Shown here: positions 7,194-15,104 of the stretch, one piece after another | How positions within the stretch are numbered: position 1 is the first letter of the stretch | How the letters are laid out: every line of letters starts with the position of its first letter | DNA from: a virus | Strand: one strand, 5' to 3' | Virus record (IMG/VR): IMGVR_UViG_3300021403_000002 | Span: 1 to 34,994 of that record | DNA: 34,994 nucleotides | Position numbers and translations under genes: made by a program | The notes under the pieces: generated by a model | Seen by the model: only the letters and a program-made list of their open reading frames with translations | Told to the model about the DNA's origin: nothing | The model's database searches: none

Positions 7194-10082
7194 ATGAGTT
7201 CATTATTTACCGTCAAACCTGGCGGTGGTGGTGGTAGTGGTATCACAACCATAAACGGAAACGTCGGCCATGTTTCTGGTACAACAGTAACATTTACTGG
7301 CGGAACTAGCGGTGCGGTATTTACGGGCGATAATGCTACGACCATGACTGAGTCGTTCAATTTCCTGTCTCTTCCAGATACCACAACCTCATCCGTTGGA
7401 TATATAAGTATCGGCGGAGAGCCATTCATTCATGGATACCCCGGAGTTGCTGATTCTAATACATTTGTAGGTGCATTCTCAGGTAATTTCACCAATACGG
7501 GCTCAGAAAATACTGCCGTTGGCGCAAATTCTCTTGAGTCGGTTACGACTGCCGAATCTACCTGTTCGTTTGGATTTGATAGTTTAAATGTCCTTGAGTC
7601 GGGCAACTATAATACCGCAATCGGTACACAAGCGCTCTTGCAGTTAGTATCGGGAGCTTTTAATACCGCAGTTGGTCCTCAGGCGGGAATAAACCTTGCT
7701 GGTTCAGAATCTAATAATATATATATAGCTTCTCAGGGAGTAGCTGCCGAAAGCAGAACTATGCGACTTGGGGTTGGTAGCGCAGACCTTGACCCAACAA
7801 AGACCTTTATAGCAGGTATCGCGGGAAACTCTCCTGGTGGTGGTGATCAGGTCGTCTATGTAAATACATCGACTGGTCAAATGTCCTCAGCGGCATCAGC
7901 TGGTGGATCGGTGACCATTAATGGTGATGCTGGTACCCCGATATCAGGATCGACCTTAACCTTTACTGGTGGTACAAGCGGAGCTGTATTCACAGGTGAT
8001 GGTGTCACAACCATGACTGAATCCTTCAACTTCTTAGCCCTTCCGGAAACAACCTCATCATCGGTTGGATATGTATCTATCGGCGCTACGCCATTCATGC
8101 ATGCATTTGGTGCCAACACCGATAATAATACATTTTTAGGATTTGGTGCCGGAAACTTTACACTCACAAGCGGGACCGCAACCGACAATACAGGCATAGG
8201 CCATCAAGCGCTCTCGTCATTAACGACTGGCGCTGTTAATACTGCCATAGGGAACGATGCAGGATCATCGATAGATGCAGGAAGTCAAAACGTAGCCGTA
8301 GGCCAGGTAGCTCTTGTCGGCTGTACTTCTGGTAATCAGAATAGCGCCTTCGGAACAAATGCTCTCGACAATGTGATCACTGGTTCTAATAATATCGGCG
8401 TAGGATTCGCCACAGGAAACGCATTCTCTGGTGCCGAGAGTAACAACATTCTCATAGGTTCCGTTGGTGTTTCTGGTGAGAGCAATGCACTGCGCATCGG
8501 AATCCTTAATGATATTAGTGATGTAACTACCGCATTTATAGGTGGTATCGCAGGCAATACACCTGGCGCTGGTGATCAAGTAGTGTATGTAAATACATCT
8601 ACAGGACAAGTTTCAGCGGCCAGCTTCCTAGCACTGCCGGAAACGACTTCATCATCGGTGGGATACATATCTCTGGGTGGCGTTATCTATTTCCATGCCT
8701 TTGGCCAAGATTCAGATGATAACTTATTTGTGGGCAATGGGGCTGGAAACTTTACCCTTGTAAGTGGTACAGCATCTGGAAATACTGGAGTTGGTGCATT
8801 CGCGCTCTCTGGTCTTACAACAGGATTTGCTAATGCTGCTTTCGGTGTCAATGCAGGAGCTGGTATAACTGGCGGCGTTCAGAATGTGGCAGTTGGGAAT
8901 GGCGCGTTAGCCCTTGGAACCTCAGATAATAATACTGCGGTAGGACAGGATTCATTGTCATCAATCACAACTGGCGTTGAGAATACCGCTCTGGGTATAG
9001 TATCTGGTGCTGCTTATTCGAGTTCCGAGTCATTCAATATCTGTATAGGATCTCCCGGTATCAACGGCGAGAGTAATGCATTGCATATTGGGGATCTGAA
9101 TGGACAACCCACCACCGTGGCATATATTTCTGGTATCGCTGGAAATACTCCTGGTGCATCAGATCAGATCGTCTATGTTAATACCTCAACACAACAACTC
9201 TCATCAGCAAGTAGCAGCTCTACCCTTATCACAACCTATAACGTTGTTGGTGGTGTAGATACGACAGCTACTTGGACCAAGAATGCTCGAACTAAAACAG
9301 TCACTGCTATCGCATGGGCCGCTGGTAATGGTGGTGGATCAGGTCGACAAGGATTAACTACAGCATCTTCTGGCGGTGGTGGTGGATCTCCTGGTGCCGC
9401 ATATTATATGACAGCACCAGCATCGTTCTTTGGAGCTACTGAGACAGTTCATATTGGTGCAGGGGCAGCCGGTGGCGTCGCTCAAGCAGGCGCTAATACT
9501 GATGGTAATGCAGGTTCCGTTGGTGGTGCAAGTGGCATCGGAAACATTCTCACTCCTCAGGGTACATCTGGTGGTGGTGGTGGCACCGTAACTGGTGCTG
9601 CAGGTACGTCGGGCCTCAGTCGAAGCAACTATGCCATATCCATAACCTCTGTTGGTGGTGGTCCTGGTGGCAATGGTGCCGGAGCAAATGGCCAGGTTGT
9701 TACTGAGATAGGCGTTGGCGCTACTGGCGGTGGCGGTGGATCTGGTGCTAACTCAGCCTCAGCTCAACAAGCTGGAAATGGCGCAGCAGTTCCCGCTCTT
9801 AATGGAGGGACAGCACTCGTTGCTGCAGCAGCTGGTGGAATATCATCTGGTACCATCAATGGCGCAGCTGGTGGCAACCAATTAACAACCGGTGGCGTAC
9901 TTACTGGCGGAGCTGGTGGAGGCGGCGGCGGTGGTATGGTCGCAGGTACTGCGGGTACTGGTGGCAAGGGTGGATTCCCTGGCGGCGGCGGAGGCGGAGG
10001 AGGAGGTTCTCTCAATGGAACCAATTCTGGTGCAGGCGGCGCTGGTGGAGATGGTCTCGTTATAATCATCGAACAGTTCTAG
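7194..10082 (+). CDS. Giant fibre adhesin: YadA-head-like repeats plus glycine-rich C-terminal domain (962 aa)
   Basis: TAGGAGATTGCT precedes the ATG. After a glycine-rich start, the protein has two copies of a TFTGGTSGAVFTGD leader, and three copies of a module that starts near LPxTTxSSVGY. Each module runs through repeats of the form NTAVGxxSLxxxTTG and ends in AGIAGNxPGxxDQxVYVNTST, a unit of roughly 200-230 residues. The NTAxGxxAL repeats match the left-handed beta-roll of YadA-type trimeric heads. From about residue 685 the sequence becomes a glycine-rich domain (TATWTKNARTKTVTAIAWAA, many GGGG runs, closing GGDGLVIIIEQF), a family I know from phage and bacterial surface proteins. I infer a trimeric receptor-binding fibre. 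The near-identical modules suggest expansion by internal duplication and recombination. Confidence 0.8.
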   Translation: MSSLFTVKPGGGGGSGITTINGNVGHVSGTTVTFTGGTSGAVFTGDNATTMTESFNFLSLPDTTTSSVGYISIGGEPFIHGYPGVADSNTFVGAFSGNFTNTGSENTAVGANSLESVTTAESTCSFGFDSLNVLESGNYNTAIGTQALLQLVSGAFNTAVGPQAGINLAGSESNNIYIASQGVAAESRTMRLGVGSADLDPTKTFIAGIAGNSPGGGDQVVYVNTSTGQMSSAASAGGSVTINGDAGTPISGSTLTFTGGTSGAVFTGDGVTTMTESFNFLALPETTSSSVGYVSIGATPFMHAFGANTDNNTFLGFGAGNFTLTSGTATDNTGIGHQALSSLTTGAVNTAIGNDAGSSIDAGSQNVAVGQVALVGCTSGNQNSAFGTNALDNVITGSNNIGVGFATGNAFSGAESNNILIGSVGVSGESNALRIGILNDISDVTTAFIGGIAGNTPGAGDQVVYVNTSTGQVSAASFLALPETTSSSVGYISLGGVIYFHAFGQDSDDNLFVGNGAGNFTLVSGTASGNTGVGAFALSGLTTGFANAAFGVNAGAGITGGVQNVAVGNGALALGTSDNNTAVGQDSLSSITTGVENTALGIVSGAAYSSSESFNICIGSPGINGESNALHIGDLNGQPTTVAYISGIAGNTPGASDQIVYVNTSTQQLSSASSSSTLITTYNVVGGVDTTATWTKNARTKTVTAIAWAAGNGGGSGRQGLTTASSGGGGGSPGAAYYMTAPASFFGATETVHIGAGAAGGVAQAGANTDGNAGSVGGASGIGNILTPQGTSGGGGGTVTGAAGTSGLSRSNYAISITSVGGGPGGNGAGANGQVVTEIGVGATGGGGGSGANSASAQQAGNGAAVPALNGGTALVAAAAGGISSGTINGAAGGNQLTTGGVLTGGAGGGGGGGMVAGTAGTGGKGGFPGGGGGGGGGSLNGTNSGAGGAGGDGLVIIIEQF

Positions 10083-10090
10083 GAGACTCA

Positions 10091-11845
10091 ATGGATGGTA
10101 ATTTCGGACAAAACTATACAGGGGTGCGGGCAACCACACCCCCCAACTTCATAAAGAAGTTCGATAGAGCGCCTACAGCTAATGATTTCCAGAACTTCAC
10201 CGTTGGTGATGAATGGGAGTGGTCGACTCCACAAAGGGTGTATAAGCTCACCTCGATTATTTATGTTGAAGCGGCACTATCACTCCAGGCAACCTGGAAA
10301 GAGTTCACCTTTGATGGGACTTCTGCTGCCGATGAATTTGTTACCGATGCAGGTACAGCCATACCTGTATTAGGCGTCATTGATATCCTTGGTGGCGCTA
10401 ACATGAATACTGCTGGAGCAGGTAATGTTGTCACCATAAATCTTGATACCTCGATAGCACAGCCAGCAACAAGTGCTGATGGCACCATGGGACTATATAG
10501 TCTTGGTGGTAGTGATTTCATGCATGACTATGGAACATTTAATACATTTATTGGTGGCAATGCTGGAAATAGAACACTTACGCCAGCTGATGCTGTACGT
10601 AACACTGGAGTAGGATTTACTGCATTACATGCACTTACTATTGCTAGTGATAATACTGCAGTGGGATCTGCTTCTTTATCTAGTGCCACAACTGGATCAC
10701 TTAATACTGCAATTGGTGTAGCGTCATTAACTACTACTACAACGGGTTCTTCTAATACTGCGGTTGGGTATCAGTCGCTTACTAATGCAACTACTGGCAA
10801 TAATAATACCGCGGTTGGTAGGGATTCTTTGGCGGCCCTTACAACTGGTGTTTTTAATGTAGCTATTGGAAACTTTTCTTCTAATTTAGTCACTGTGGGA
10901 TCTGATAATACTGCATTAGGATTTGGATCATTAAGTACTATAACTACCGCTAGCTTTAATACAGCAATAGGGCACAACGCGCTCAATCAGGCAAGTGCAG
11001 GAACTAATACCGCAGTTGGATCTGTCGCGCTCGGCCTTCTTACAACTGGCGATAGTAATACGGCGGTAGGGACATCGGCAGGAGGATTTCTTCTGACTGG
11101 TGGATCTAATATCATCGTCGGTGATCTTTCGGGTCAATCATATGTTGGAGCAGAAAGCAGCAATATTATCATTGGAAACAATGGTGTTGTTACAGAAAAT
11201 AACACTATTCGGATAGGAACCCAGGGGGCAGGGGCAGGCCAACAGAATGCTGCCTATATGGCTGGTGTGTATGGATCGGCTGTCGGTGGAACTAATGCAT
11301 TTGTTGTGGTTGATAATACCGGAAAACTTGGTACGACAGGAGTAACTCCTGGGGCCGCCATACCATTCTTTGGATATTCGGCAGCGACTGCGGCGGATGT
11401 GAGTGGAGCGGGCGTATTGTATCAACTCGGATCGGCTTCAGCATTAACTACTCTATATGATTTTAGTGGTGGATTCTTTCCCGGAGATGGATTGGGAACG
11501 CCAGCATCATTTACGGCGCCGGTTACCGGATATTATTCGCTTTCTATGACGGTAAGCACCTCTTGGGCTGACGGGACAAACGCGTCATCATCATTTTATT
11601 ATATAAGTAGCGGCGCGAATACTTGGTATTTATCTCAACAATCTGGTACTCCTGCATCTCCTCCAGGATCGCCTCCTTATCTCGATACTGCTTCTGGATC
11701 AGCCCTTATCAATATGACTATTGGCGATGTCGCTGTATTTAATGTTGTTATAGGTTCAGTTGGGCTAGGCGCGCAGAATATTTCAGTGACAGGCGCAGCT
11801 GCACCTTTATATGTTACATATGTAAGTGGATCTAGAGTCGCATAG
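10091..11845 (+). CDS. Second fibre adhesin: YadA-head-like repeats with C1q-like tip (584 aa)
   Basis: CTAGGAGACTCA precedes the ATG. Residues 1-90 form an N-terminal domain (FQNFTVGDEWEW, VYKLTSI, LQATWKEFTF) that probably attaches to the tail. The module that follows shares the MGLYSLGGSDFMHDYGTF pattern with the giant adhesin, and residues 165-340 consist of about ten consecutive NTAxGxxSLxxxTTG repeats, the YadA-head beta-roll. After a spacer, residues 430-584 look like a C1q/TNF-type jelly roll (FDFSGG-like strand, FTAPVTGYYSLSMTVS, final LYVTYVSGSRV). This would be a trimeric shaft with a trimeric receptor-binding head. It is the last gene of the rightward virion operon. Host range is likely to depend on it. 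Confidence 0.78.
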   Translation: MDGNFGQNYTGVRATTPPNFIKKFDRAPTANDFQNFTVGDEWEWSTPQRVYKLTSIIYVEAALSLQATWKEFTFDGTSAADEFVTDAGTAIPVLGVIDILGGANMNTAGAGNVVTINLDTSIAQPATSADGTMGLYSLGGSDFMHDYGTFNTFIGGNAGNRTLTPADAVRNTGVGFTALHALTIASDNTAVGSASLSSATTGSLNTAIGVASLTTTTTGSSNTAVGYQSLTNATTGNNNTAVGRDSLAALTTGVFNVAIGNFSSNLVTVGSDNTALGFGSLSTITTASFNTAIGHNALNQASAGTNTAVGSVALGLLTTGDSNTAVGTSAGGFLLTGGSNIIVGDLSGQSYVGAESSNIIIGNNGVVTENNTIRIGTQGAGAGQQNAAYMAGVYGSAVGGTNAFVVVDNTGKLGTTGVTPGAAIPFFGYSAATAADVSGAGVLYQLGSASALTTLYDFSGGFFPGDGLGTPASFTAPVTGYYSLSMTVSTSWADGTNASSSFYYISSGANTWYLSQQSGTPASPPGSPPYLDTASGSALINMTIGDVAVFNVVIGSVGLGAQNISVTGAAAPLYVTYVSGSRVA

Positions 11846-11872
11846 TCTCTATACTAACAATACGTACTCCTT

Positions 11873-11917
11873 GTTCAGCATAGCTTCTTAGATACCCTTC
11901 TTAATGCTGTGCTGAAC
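11873..11917. terminator. Hairpin between convergent operons
   Basis: GTTCAGCATAGC (11873-11884) can pair with GCTGTGCTGAAC (11906-11917) over 12 positions with one G-U pair and a 21-base loop. It lies between the ends of the rightward fibre operon and the leftward early operon, the position of a bidirectional terminator. A long T run is missing, so strength or factor dependence is uncertain. Confidence 0.5.
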
Positions 11918-11929
11918 TTGGGGAAACGT

Positions 11930-12241
11930 TTATTCAGACTTTATGAACTGTATCTTTTCTATCCCTGACTTTTTATTATCCCCCGACTCCTCATATAGCT
12001 TTACGACTTCTTCCACAAACAATGGATCGATGTAGAATCTATAGAATGCCTTAACGAGTATTTCGGGCAGGAGGCGCCAGTCGGGCTGGTCCATGTCTTT
12101 GCTCATCTGGATACTAATAACGTCACCTGATTGATCCTTGACCCTCCAGATGGTCAAGTAGGGCGCTTTGTCGAATTTGGTTGGCATGGTGTACTTAACA
12201 AGATGTGATGATGGTGCCGTCGTCGCTTCATTCTCGATCAT
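11930..12241 (-). CDS. Early protein of unknown function (103 aa)
   Basis: CAGGAG lies six bases before the ATG at 12241. It is the last gene of the leftward early operon. The central part reads KAPYLTIWRVKDQSGDVISI, MDQPDWRLLPEILVKAFYRFY and VEEVVKLYEE, a small alpha/beta protein with an acidic C-terminal helix. No catalytic or metal-binding motif is visible, and I do not recognise the family. Being distal in the recombination operon, it may be an accessory or host-interaction protein. Confidence 0.6.
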   Translation of the reverse strand: MIENEATTAPSSHLVKYTMPTKFDKAPYLTIWRVKDQSGDVISIQMSKDMDQPDWRLLPEILVKAFYRFYIDPLFVEEVVKLYEESGDNKKSGIEKIQFIKSE

Positions 12242-12258
12242 TACTCTCTCCTGTTATA

Positions 12259-12768
12259 TCACTTACAGACTGAGCCCTTATTATCATCAGGATCTTCCAT
12301 TTGATCAACCATGCTGCGCAACTCGTTGGTGGCAAATTCTAGAGTTCTATAGACTGGGCCTTTCTTTTCATAATCGGTTTTTGTTCTCAATAAATCACGC
12401 GCTGATTCAGATAAACGATTTAAATATTGTTGCTGAAATGTGAAGCTTAGTGGGGAAAAGTCTCCACTATTATTACACATAAAGGCAAGCATCACATGAC
12501 CTTCTATTTCTGGTATCCCGCGGAATGAGTTAGAACAATATGTTGCGTCACCATGAACTACCAGCTTGATGCGGTTCTCGCATGATACGTAGGGACTATC
12601 TATTTTGATCGCAACATAACCACACCATGCCCCCGTTCCATCCCTTTTAAGAAAACATCTACGACCTTTATATTCGAACTCTATCAGTTCCATTCCGGGT
12701 TCATTAACCCATGGTCCATCATCCCAATTCTTTGGATCTGACCATTTATTATATTCAGCATCAGTCAT
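12259..12768 (-). CDS. Conserved phage hypothetical protein (169 aa)
   Basis: GAGGGCAAAGAA precedes the ATG at 12768. The sequence has WNDGPW-like and RDGTGAWCGYVAIKIDSPYV segments followed by IKLVVHGDATYC. This resembles a widespread phage hypothetical family with a GxxCGYV... motif and a VHGG(L)TY motif, of which this looks like a divergent member (HGD instead of HGG). The C-terminal half is helical and carries NNSGDFSPLSFT, then a helix-rich segment ending in a short acidic tail. The function of the family is unknown to me. The gene lies in the early leftward operon, ten bases after the stop of the membrane protein upstream. Confidence 0.65.
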   Translation of the reverse strand: MTDAEYNKWSDPKNWDDGPWVNEPGMELIEFEYKGRRCFLKRDGTGAWCGYVAIKIDSPYVSCENRIKLVVHGDATYCSNSFRGIPEIEGHVMLAFMCNNSGDFSPLSFTFQQQYLNRLSESARDLLRTKTDYEKKGPVYRTLEFATNELRSMVDQMEDPDDNKGSVCK

Positions 12769-12782
12769 TTCTTTGCCCTCAG
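12764..12782 (-). repeat. 19-bp direct repeat at a gene start, copy 1
   Basis: GTCATTTCTTTGCCCTCAG (plus strand) holds the start and ribosome binding site of the gene that starts at 12768. An exact copy lies at 12993-13011 in front of the gene that starts at 12997. Confidence 0.8.
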
Positions 12783-12997
12783 CAGCAGCAGCTTGAATAT
12801 AAATGTCTGCTTCTTGATGATCCTATAGCCATTTGAATCATGCACTCTCTAGTCAGTTCTTCATGTGATAAGGCACTTAATCTTTTTCTCTTTGCATCCC
12901 ACTCTAGGCGATCGTGATGAATTGCGGCAAGGAAAAAACCTATTACTAGGACTATTAGGGATCCAAAGAAAATAAATCCTCTTGTATTGTGGGTCAT
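12779..12997 (-). CDS. Small membrane protein with N-terminal anchor (72 aa)
   Basis: The ATG at 12997 overlaps the end of the upstream gene (ATGACC over the TGA), and GAGGG precedes it. Residues 8-26 form one transmembrane helix (FIFFGSLIVLVIGFFLAAI), followed by a charged helix (HHDRLEWDAKRKRLSALSHEELTRE written in part). The reading frame ends with three cysteine codons formed by a TGC repeat. N-terminal anchor plus external helix is the topology of an i-spanin (Rz-like), and the partner upstream is an exported coiled-coil protein. Location in an early operon argues against a lysis function, so the spanin idea is weak. Confidence 0.55.
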   Translation of the reverse strand: MTHNTRGFIFFGSLIVLVIGFFLAAIHHDRLEWDAKRKRLSALSHEELTRECMIQMAIGSSRSRHLYSSCCC

Positions 12998-13011
12998 TTC
13001 TTTGCCCTCAG
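12993..13011 (-). repeat. 19-bp direct repeat at a gene start, copy 2
   Basis: Exact copy of 12764-12782. It contains the ATG of the gene starting at 12997, and at the same time the last codons of the gene at 12994. The repeat bounds the membrane-protein gene 12779-12997 on both sides, as expected of gain or loss by recombination. Confidence 0.8.
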
Positions 13012-13212
13012 TATTTTAAGTTCTTCTTCCCTGATGCTCTCCTCGGCATTTCGTATAGATGAGGCGATTTCTTGCAGGCTACTATTCATTTCTTCTACCT
13101 CTTCGAGGATGAGTTGTAGTATCTCGTCAGATGGCATATCGTCATATGACTTATGAGCATTCATTTGTTGGCATAAGATTAATGCTAGTGCCAATGGTAT
13201 TAGTTTTATCAT
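12994..13212 (-). CDS. Exported coiled-coil protein (72 aa)
   Basis: This reading frame starts at ATG 13212 with only a weak GAGAAAG upstream. Residues 1-19 look like a signal peptide (IKLIPLALALILCQQMNA, probable cleavage after MNA). The cysteine at 14 is not in a good lipobox, since leucine precedes it. The mature part is a single acidic coiled coil (EILQLILEEVEEMNSSLQE and IRNAEESIREEELKILRA). It overlaps the downstream membrane gene by four bases. A periplasmic partner for that protein is plausible, with Rz/Rz1-like organisation as one option. Confidence 0.55.
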   Translation of the reverse strand: MIKLIPLALALILCQQMNAHKSYDDMPSDEILQLILEEVEEMNSSLQEIASSIRNAEESIREEELKILRAKK

Positions 13213-13270
13213 TAATCACTTTCTCGATTTGATCTACCAATGAATACAATGAAATCAACCATTCCGAATT

Positions 13271-13468
13271 TCATATATCGTCCCGCTTAGCCTGTCGTTT
13301 ATAGATCTTCATTCCCAATTCTCGAAAGCTTTGCATTTCATTATGCAATTGCACTATCGTTCTCTCGATGGTGTCCATTCTACGTAATGCATTTTTCACC
13401 TCTTCCCTTAAGTCCTGTATCTCATCTCTCTTTAGGCAAGCTGCACTCTTTTCTTTCCACCAACTCAT
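13271..13468 (-). CDS. Small coiled-coil protein (65 aa)
   Basis: An upstream ATG at 13507 is in frame, but GAGGTGAAGTA immediately precedes the ATG at 13468, which overlaps the stop of the upstream gene (TAATG). The protein begins SWWKEKSAACLKRDE and continues as an uninterrupted heptad-type coiled coil (IQDLREEVKNALRRMDTIE; IVQLHNEMQSFRELGM), ending in a basic tail. It belongs to a series of three consecutive genes in this operon encoding short coiled coils. The role is unknown. Confidence 0.6.
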   Translation of the reverse strand: MSWWKEKSAACLKRDEIQDLREEVKNALRRMDTIERTIVQLHNEMQSFRELGMKIYKRQAKRDDI

Positions 13469-13683
13469 TACTTCACCTCGCCATGAACACAGCCACCTTG
13501 GATACATTTAACATTCTGCTGCAAGCGATAAATGGTATCTTCGAGCTCATTGATCCTTAGGTCCATTTCTTTGAATGACTTCCATACCTCTACATTTTGA
13601 TCGGTTAATTTCTTTGTAACGAACCATAATCGTTCCATGGCCTCTGGGTCATCATGAGATATCTTATTGAATCCGAATATCAT
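13468..13683 (-). CDS. Small coiled-coil protein with C-terminal cysteine pair (71 aa)
   Basis: The ATG at 13683 overlaps the stop of the ERF gene (ATGA). The N-terminus FGFNKISHDDPEAMERLWF is followed by a coiled coil (VTKKLTDQNVEVWKSFKEM; LRINELEDTIYRLQQNV) and then KCIQGGCVHGE, where two cysteines and one histidine could bind metal. Translational coupling to the annealing protein suggests a helper role in recombination or replication, but that is inference from overlap alone. Confidence 0.6.
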   Translation of the reverse strand: MIFGFNKISHDDPEAMERLWFVTKKLTDQNVEVWKSFKEMDLRINELEDTIYRLQQNVKCIQGGCVHGEVK

Positions 13684-14297
13684 ACCTTACCTTCCTTGAC
13701 CCTTTTCAACCTTCTTACCTCTTCAATAACGGCTGAGAACTTCTCATAGGGTATATCTTTGACCTGGTTCCATTTGCCCCGCTCCAGAATGTTTTGTCTG
13801 ATATCGGGCTCATTTCTCAATTCCCAGTCCATCTCGGTTATCATATTCTGATCCAAGACCTTGACCCCATTAACCTTTGATTCCTGTGTATAGCTCTCAC
13901 CGTCGTCATCTTCATCATGAGTTATGACGCCCACCAATGGTTTATATGAGTACCTACAAAGATAGGTTACGGATGATCCAAATGATTGGTCTGGATTTAT
14001 ATTTGTGCCTGCTTTTGGATTTATCTTAACCCAACTCTGTATCCATTGGCCCGAGGAATGGCCCAGGCGGCTTCTTAGGTATGATACGCCATCATCATCG
14101 GTAATAATGTTTTGTATCACTGTAAGGCCATGCTTGTGCAATGCGGGCCTCGTTGCTCGTATAAGGTCATTGATGTCGGAGAATCTTGTTCGTAGGTGGG
14201 GATTGACTGATCCTTTACCAGCTTCTCCCATTTCGCCTTGTGCTTTTGCCATCGCGCTAAATAATAGATCTAATTGTTCTGATTCGTTATTTCTCAT
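13680..14297 (-). CDS. erf: ERF-family single-strand annealing recombinase (205 aa)
   Basis: The protein shows the ERF signature in order: LDLLFSAMAKAQGEM at the N-terminus, NPHLRTRFSDINDLIRATRP, ALHKHGLTVIQ, then GHSSGQWIQSW, then SFGSSVTYLCRYSYKPLVGV with a following acidic EDDDGE. ERF proteins (P22 Erf type) anneal complementary single strands in phage recombination and in circularisation of the infecting genome. ATG at 14297 is seven bases from GAGG; ATG 14300 is an alternative. The gene overlaps neighbours on both sides in the leftward early operon. The C-terminal 60 residues are helical and may bind partners. Together with the RusA-like resolvase at 17081 this gives the phage its own annealing and junction-resolution steps. 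Confidence 0.9.
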   Translation of the reverse strand: MRNNESEQLDLLFSAMAKAQGEMGEAGKGSVNPHLRTRFSDINDLIRATRPALHKHGLTVIQNIITDDDGVSYLRSRLGHSSGQWIQSWVKINPKAGTNINPDQSFGSSVTYLCRYSYKPLVGVITHDEDDDGESYTQESKVNGVKVLDQNMITEMDWELRNEPDIRQNILERGKWNQVKDIPYEKFSAVIEEVRRLKRVKEGKV

Positions 14298-14526
14298 CAT
14301 CGTGCCTCATTTTATCTTCATATATCTGTAATGCTCTATCGATCACATCTTTCTTTTTCAGGTTACCCGCAAGCTGGATCAGTTCCCTTTCTATTGGATC
14401 TAGCTTAGGTTCACTCATCTCACACTCAGCCCGCTCTTGTATGAGTTCGCACATGAGTTTGGCCATTTGTAGCTCTTGAATAATATCCTGCCGTTCTTTG
14501 CTGAGTAGCGCTTTCATCATGTCCAT
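14287..14526 (-). CDS. Small helical early protein (79 aa)
   Basis: GGAGAAGTG precedes ATG 14526, which overlaps the stop of the upstream gene; an in-frame ATG at 14553 lacks a site. The protein is helical throughout: LLSKERQDIIQELQMAKLM, IQERAECEMSEPKLDPIER, ELIQLAGNLKKKDVIDRAL and a charged end. It overlaps the start of the ERF gene by 11 bases. No family is recognised. The tight coupling suggests it acts in the same process as ERF. Confidence 0.6.
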   Translation of the reverse strand: MDMMKALLSKERQDIIQELQMAKLMCELIQERAECEMSEPKLDPIERELIQLAGNLKKKDVIDRALQIYEDKMRHDDEK

Positions 14527-14696
14527 CACTTCTCCTCTAAGCACTCTTTGCATTCACACTTTAAATGTTCCAGGGCAGCATTGACCGTTTCTAACGCCTT
14601 GATGCGTGCCGATTCTTTGTCTTTATGGCCTTTTGAATCAACAATCTTTTTAACATCTTTGATCACCTCGTTCATAATCATCCATTCTTTGGACAC
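14526..14696 (-). CDS. Small early protein with C-terminal cysteine cluster (56 aa)
   Basis: It starts with GTG at 14696, seven bases after a perfect GGAGG, and overlaps the stop of the upstream gene (TAGTG). It ends at TGA 14526, which overlaps the ATG of the next gene (TGATG). The sequence is helical and lysine-rich (EVIKDVKKIVDSKGHKDKE, then IKALETVNAALEHL) and ends in CECKECLEEK. The three clustered cysteines near the end could coordinate metal or support dimerisation. Overlaps on both sides with good initiation signals make this a real gene despite its length. Confidence 0.7.
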   Translation of the reverse strand: MSKEWMIMNEVIKDVKKIVDSKGHKDKESARIKALETVNAALEHLKCECKECLEEK

Positions 14697-15010
14697 TACT
14701 TATCCTCCATCACAATAAGCTCAGGACGGATGATACCTTTCTCCATGAGCTCTTTAGCGCTATCCCACTGTGCTCTCATGACACTCAGCGCTTCTTGTTC
14801 GAACTCGGTCATTTCTGGTGGCGCCTGGAGTACACAGTTGTGTCTCAGGGTGTAGTGTGCTTGTACATACATGACTATCTGTTTCAGGTTAGCTGCAAAT
14901 GGACCAGTACAGTTCACAAAGTCTTCTATATCACCATCAGCTTCTACTATCCTATTTGCTACCTCATTAAGTAGCTCATTTACTGAATATTTCTTAATAT
15001 TTTTACTCAT
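14696..15010 (-). CDS. First gene of the leftward early operon (104 aa), unknown
   Basis: GAGGGTAAGT leads into the ATG at 15010; an earlier in-frame ATG at 15022 lacks a site. The protein is helical: YSVNELLNEVANRIVEADG, then CTGPFAANLKQIVMYVQAH, then an acidic stretch ending in a short amphipathic helix (SAKELMEKGIIRPELIVM). As the promoter-proximal early gene it may be an anti-host or regulatory protein. I do not recognise it. Its expression is expected to respond to the operators at 15046-15082. Confidence 0.6.
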   Translation of the reverse strand: MSKNIKKYSVNELLNEVANRIVEADGDIEDFVNCTGPFAANLKQIVMYVQAHYTLRHNCVLQAPPEMTEFEQEALSVMRAQWDSAKELMEKGIIRPELIVMEDK

Positions 15011-15030
15011 ACTTACCCTCATTGTTGTAA

Positions 15031-15082
15031 TGATACCCTATAGATGATAACATAATTATCAATGTTATCAATGTTGACAATC
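15031..15082. promoter_or_regulatory. Divergent control region with operator repeats and leftward promoter
   Basis: GATAACAT (15046-15053) and ATGTTATC (15062-15069) form a perfect 8-bp inverted repeat with eight bases between, followed by ATGTTGACAATC (15071-15082). Read leftward, the stretch is TTGTCAACA, TTGATAACA, TTGATAATT, a nine-base repeat. A leftward promoter with TTGATA and TATCAT at 16-base spacing overlaps it. It lies between the leftward early operon (15010) and the rightward regulator gene (15105), so a repressor or initiator bound here would control both directions. Confidence 0.65.
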
Positions 15083-15104
15083 AAACTCTGAAAAGAGGCT
15101 ATAG

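Noticed and set aside
9764-10139. Leftward proline-rich and serine-rich reading frames
   Set aside because: They are antisense shadows of the GGN codons of the glycine-rich fibre domain.
7194-11845. Repeats in the fibre genes as a CRISPR array or a diversity-generating retroelement target
   Set aside because: The repeats are coding, in frame and imperfect; no cas gene or reverse transcriptase exists in the genome.
12168-12443. Rightward reading frame of 91 codons in the early region
   Set aside because: It lies opposite two well-supported leftward genes and has no ribosome binding site.
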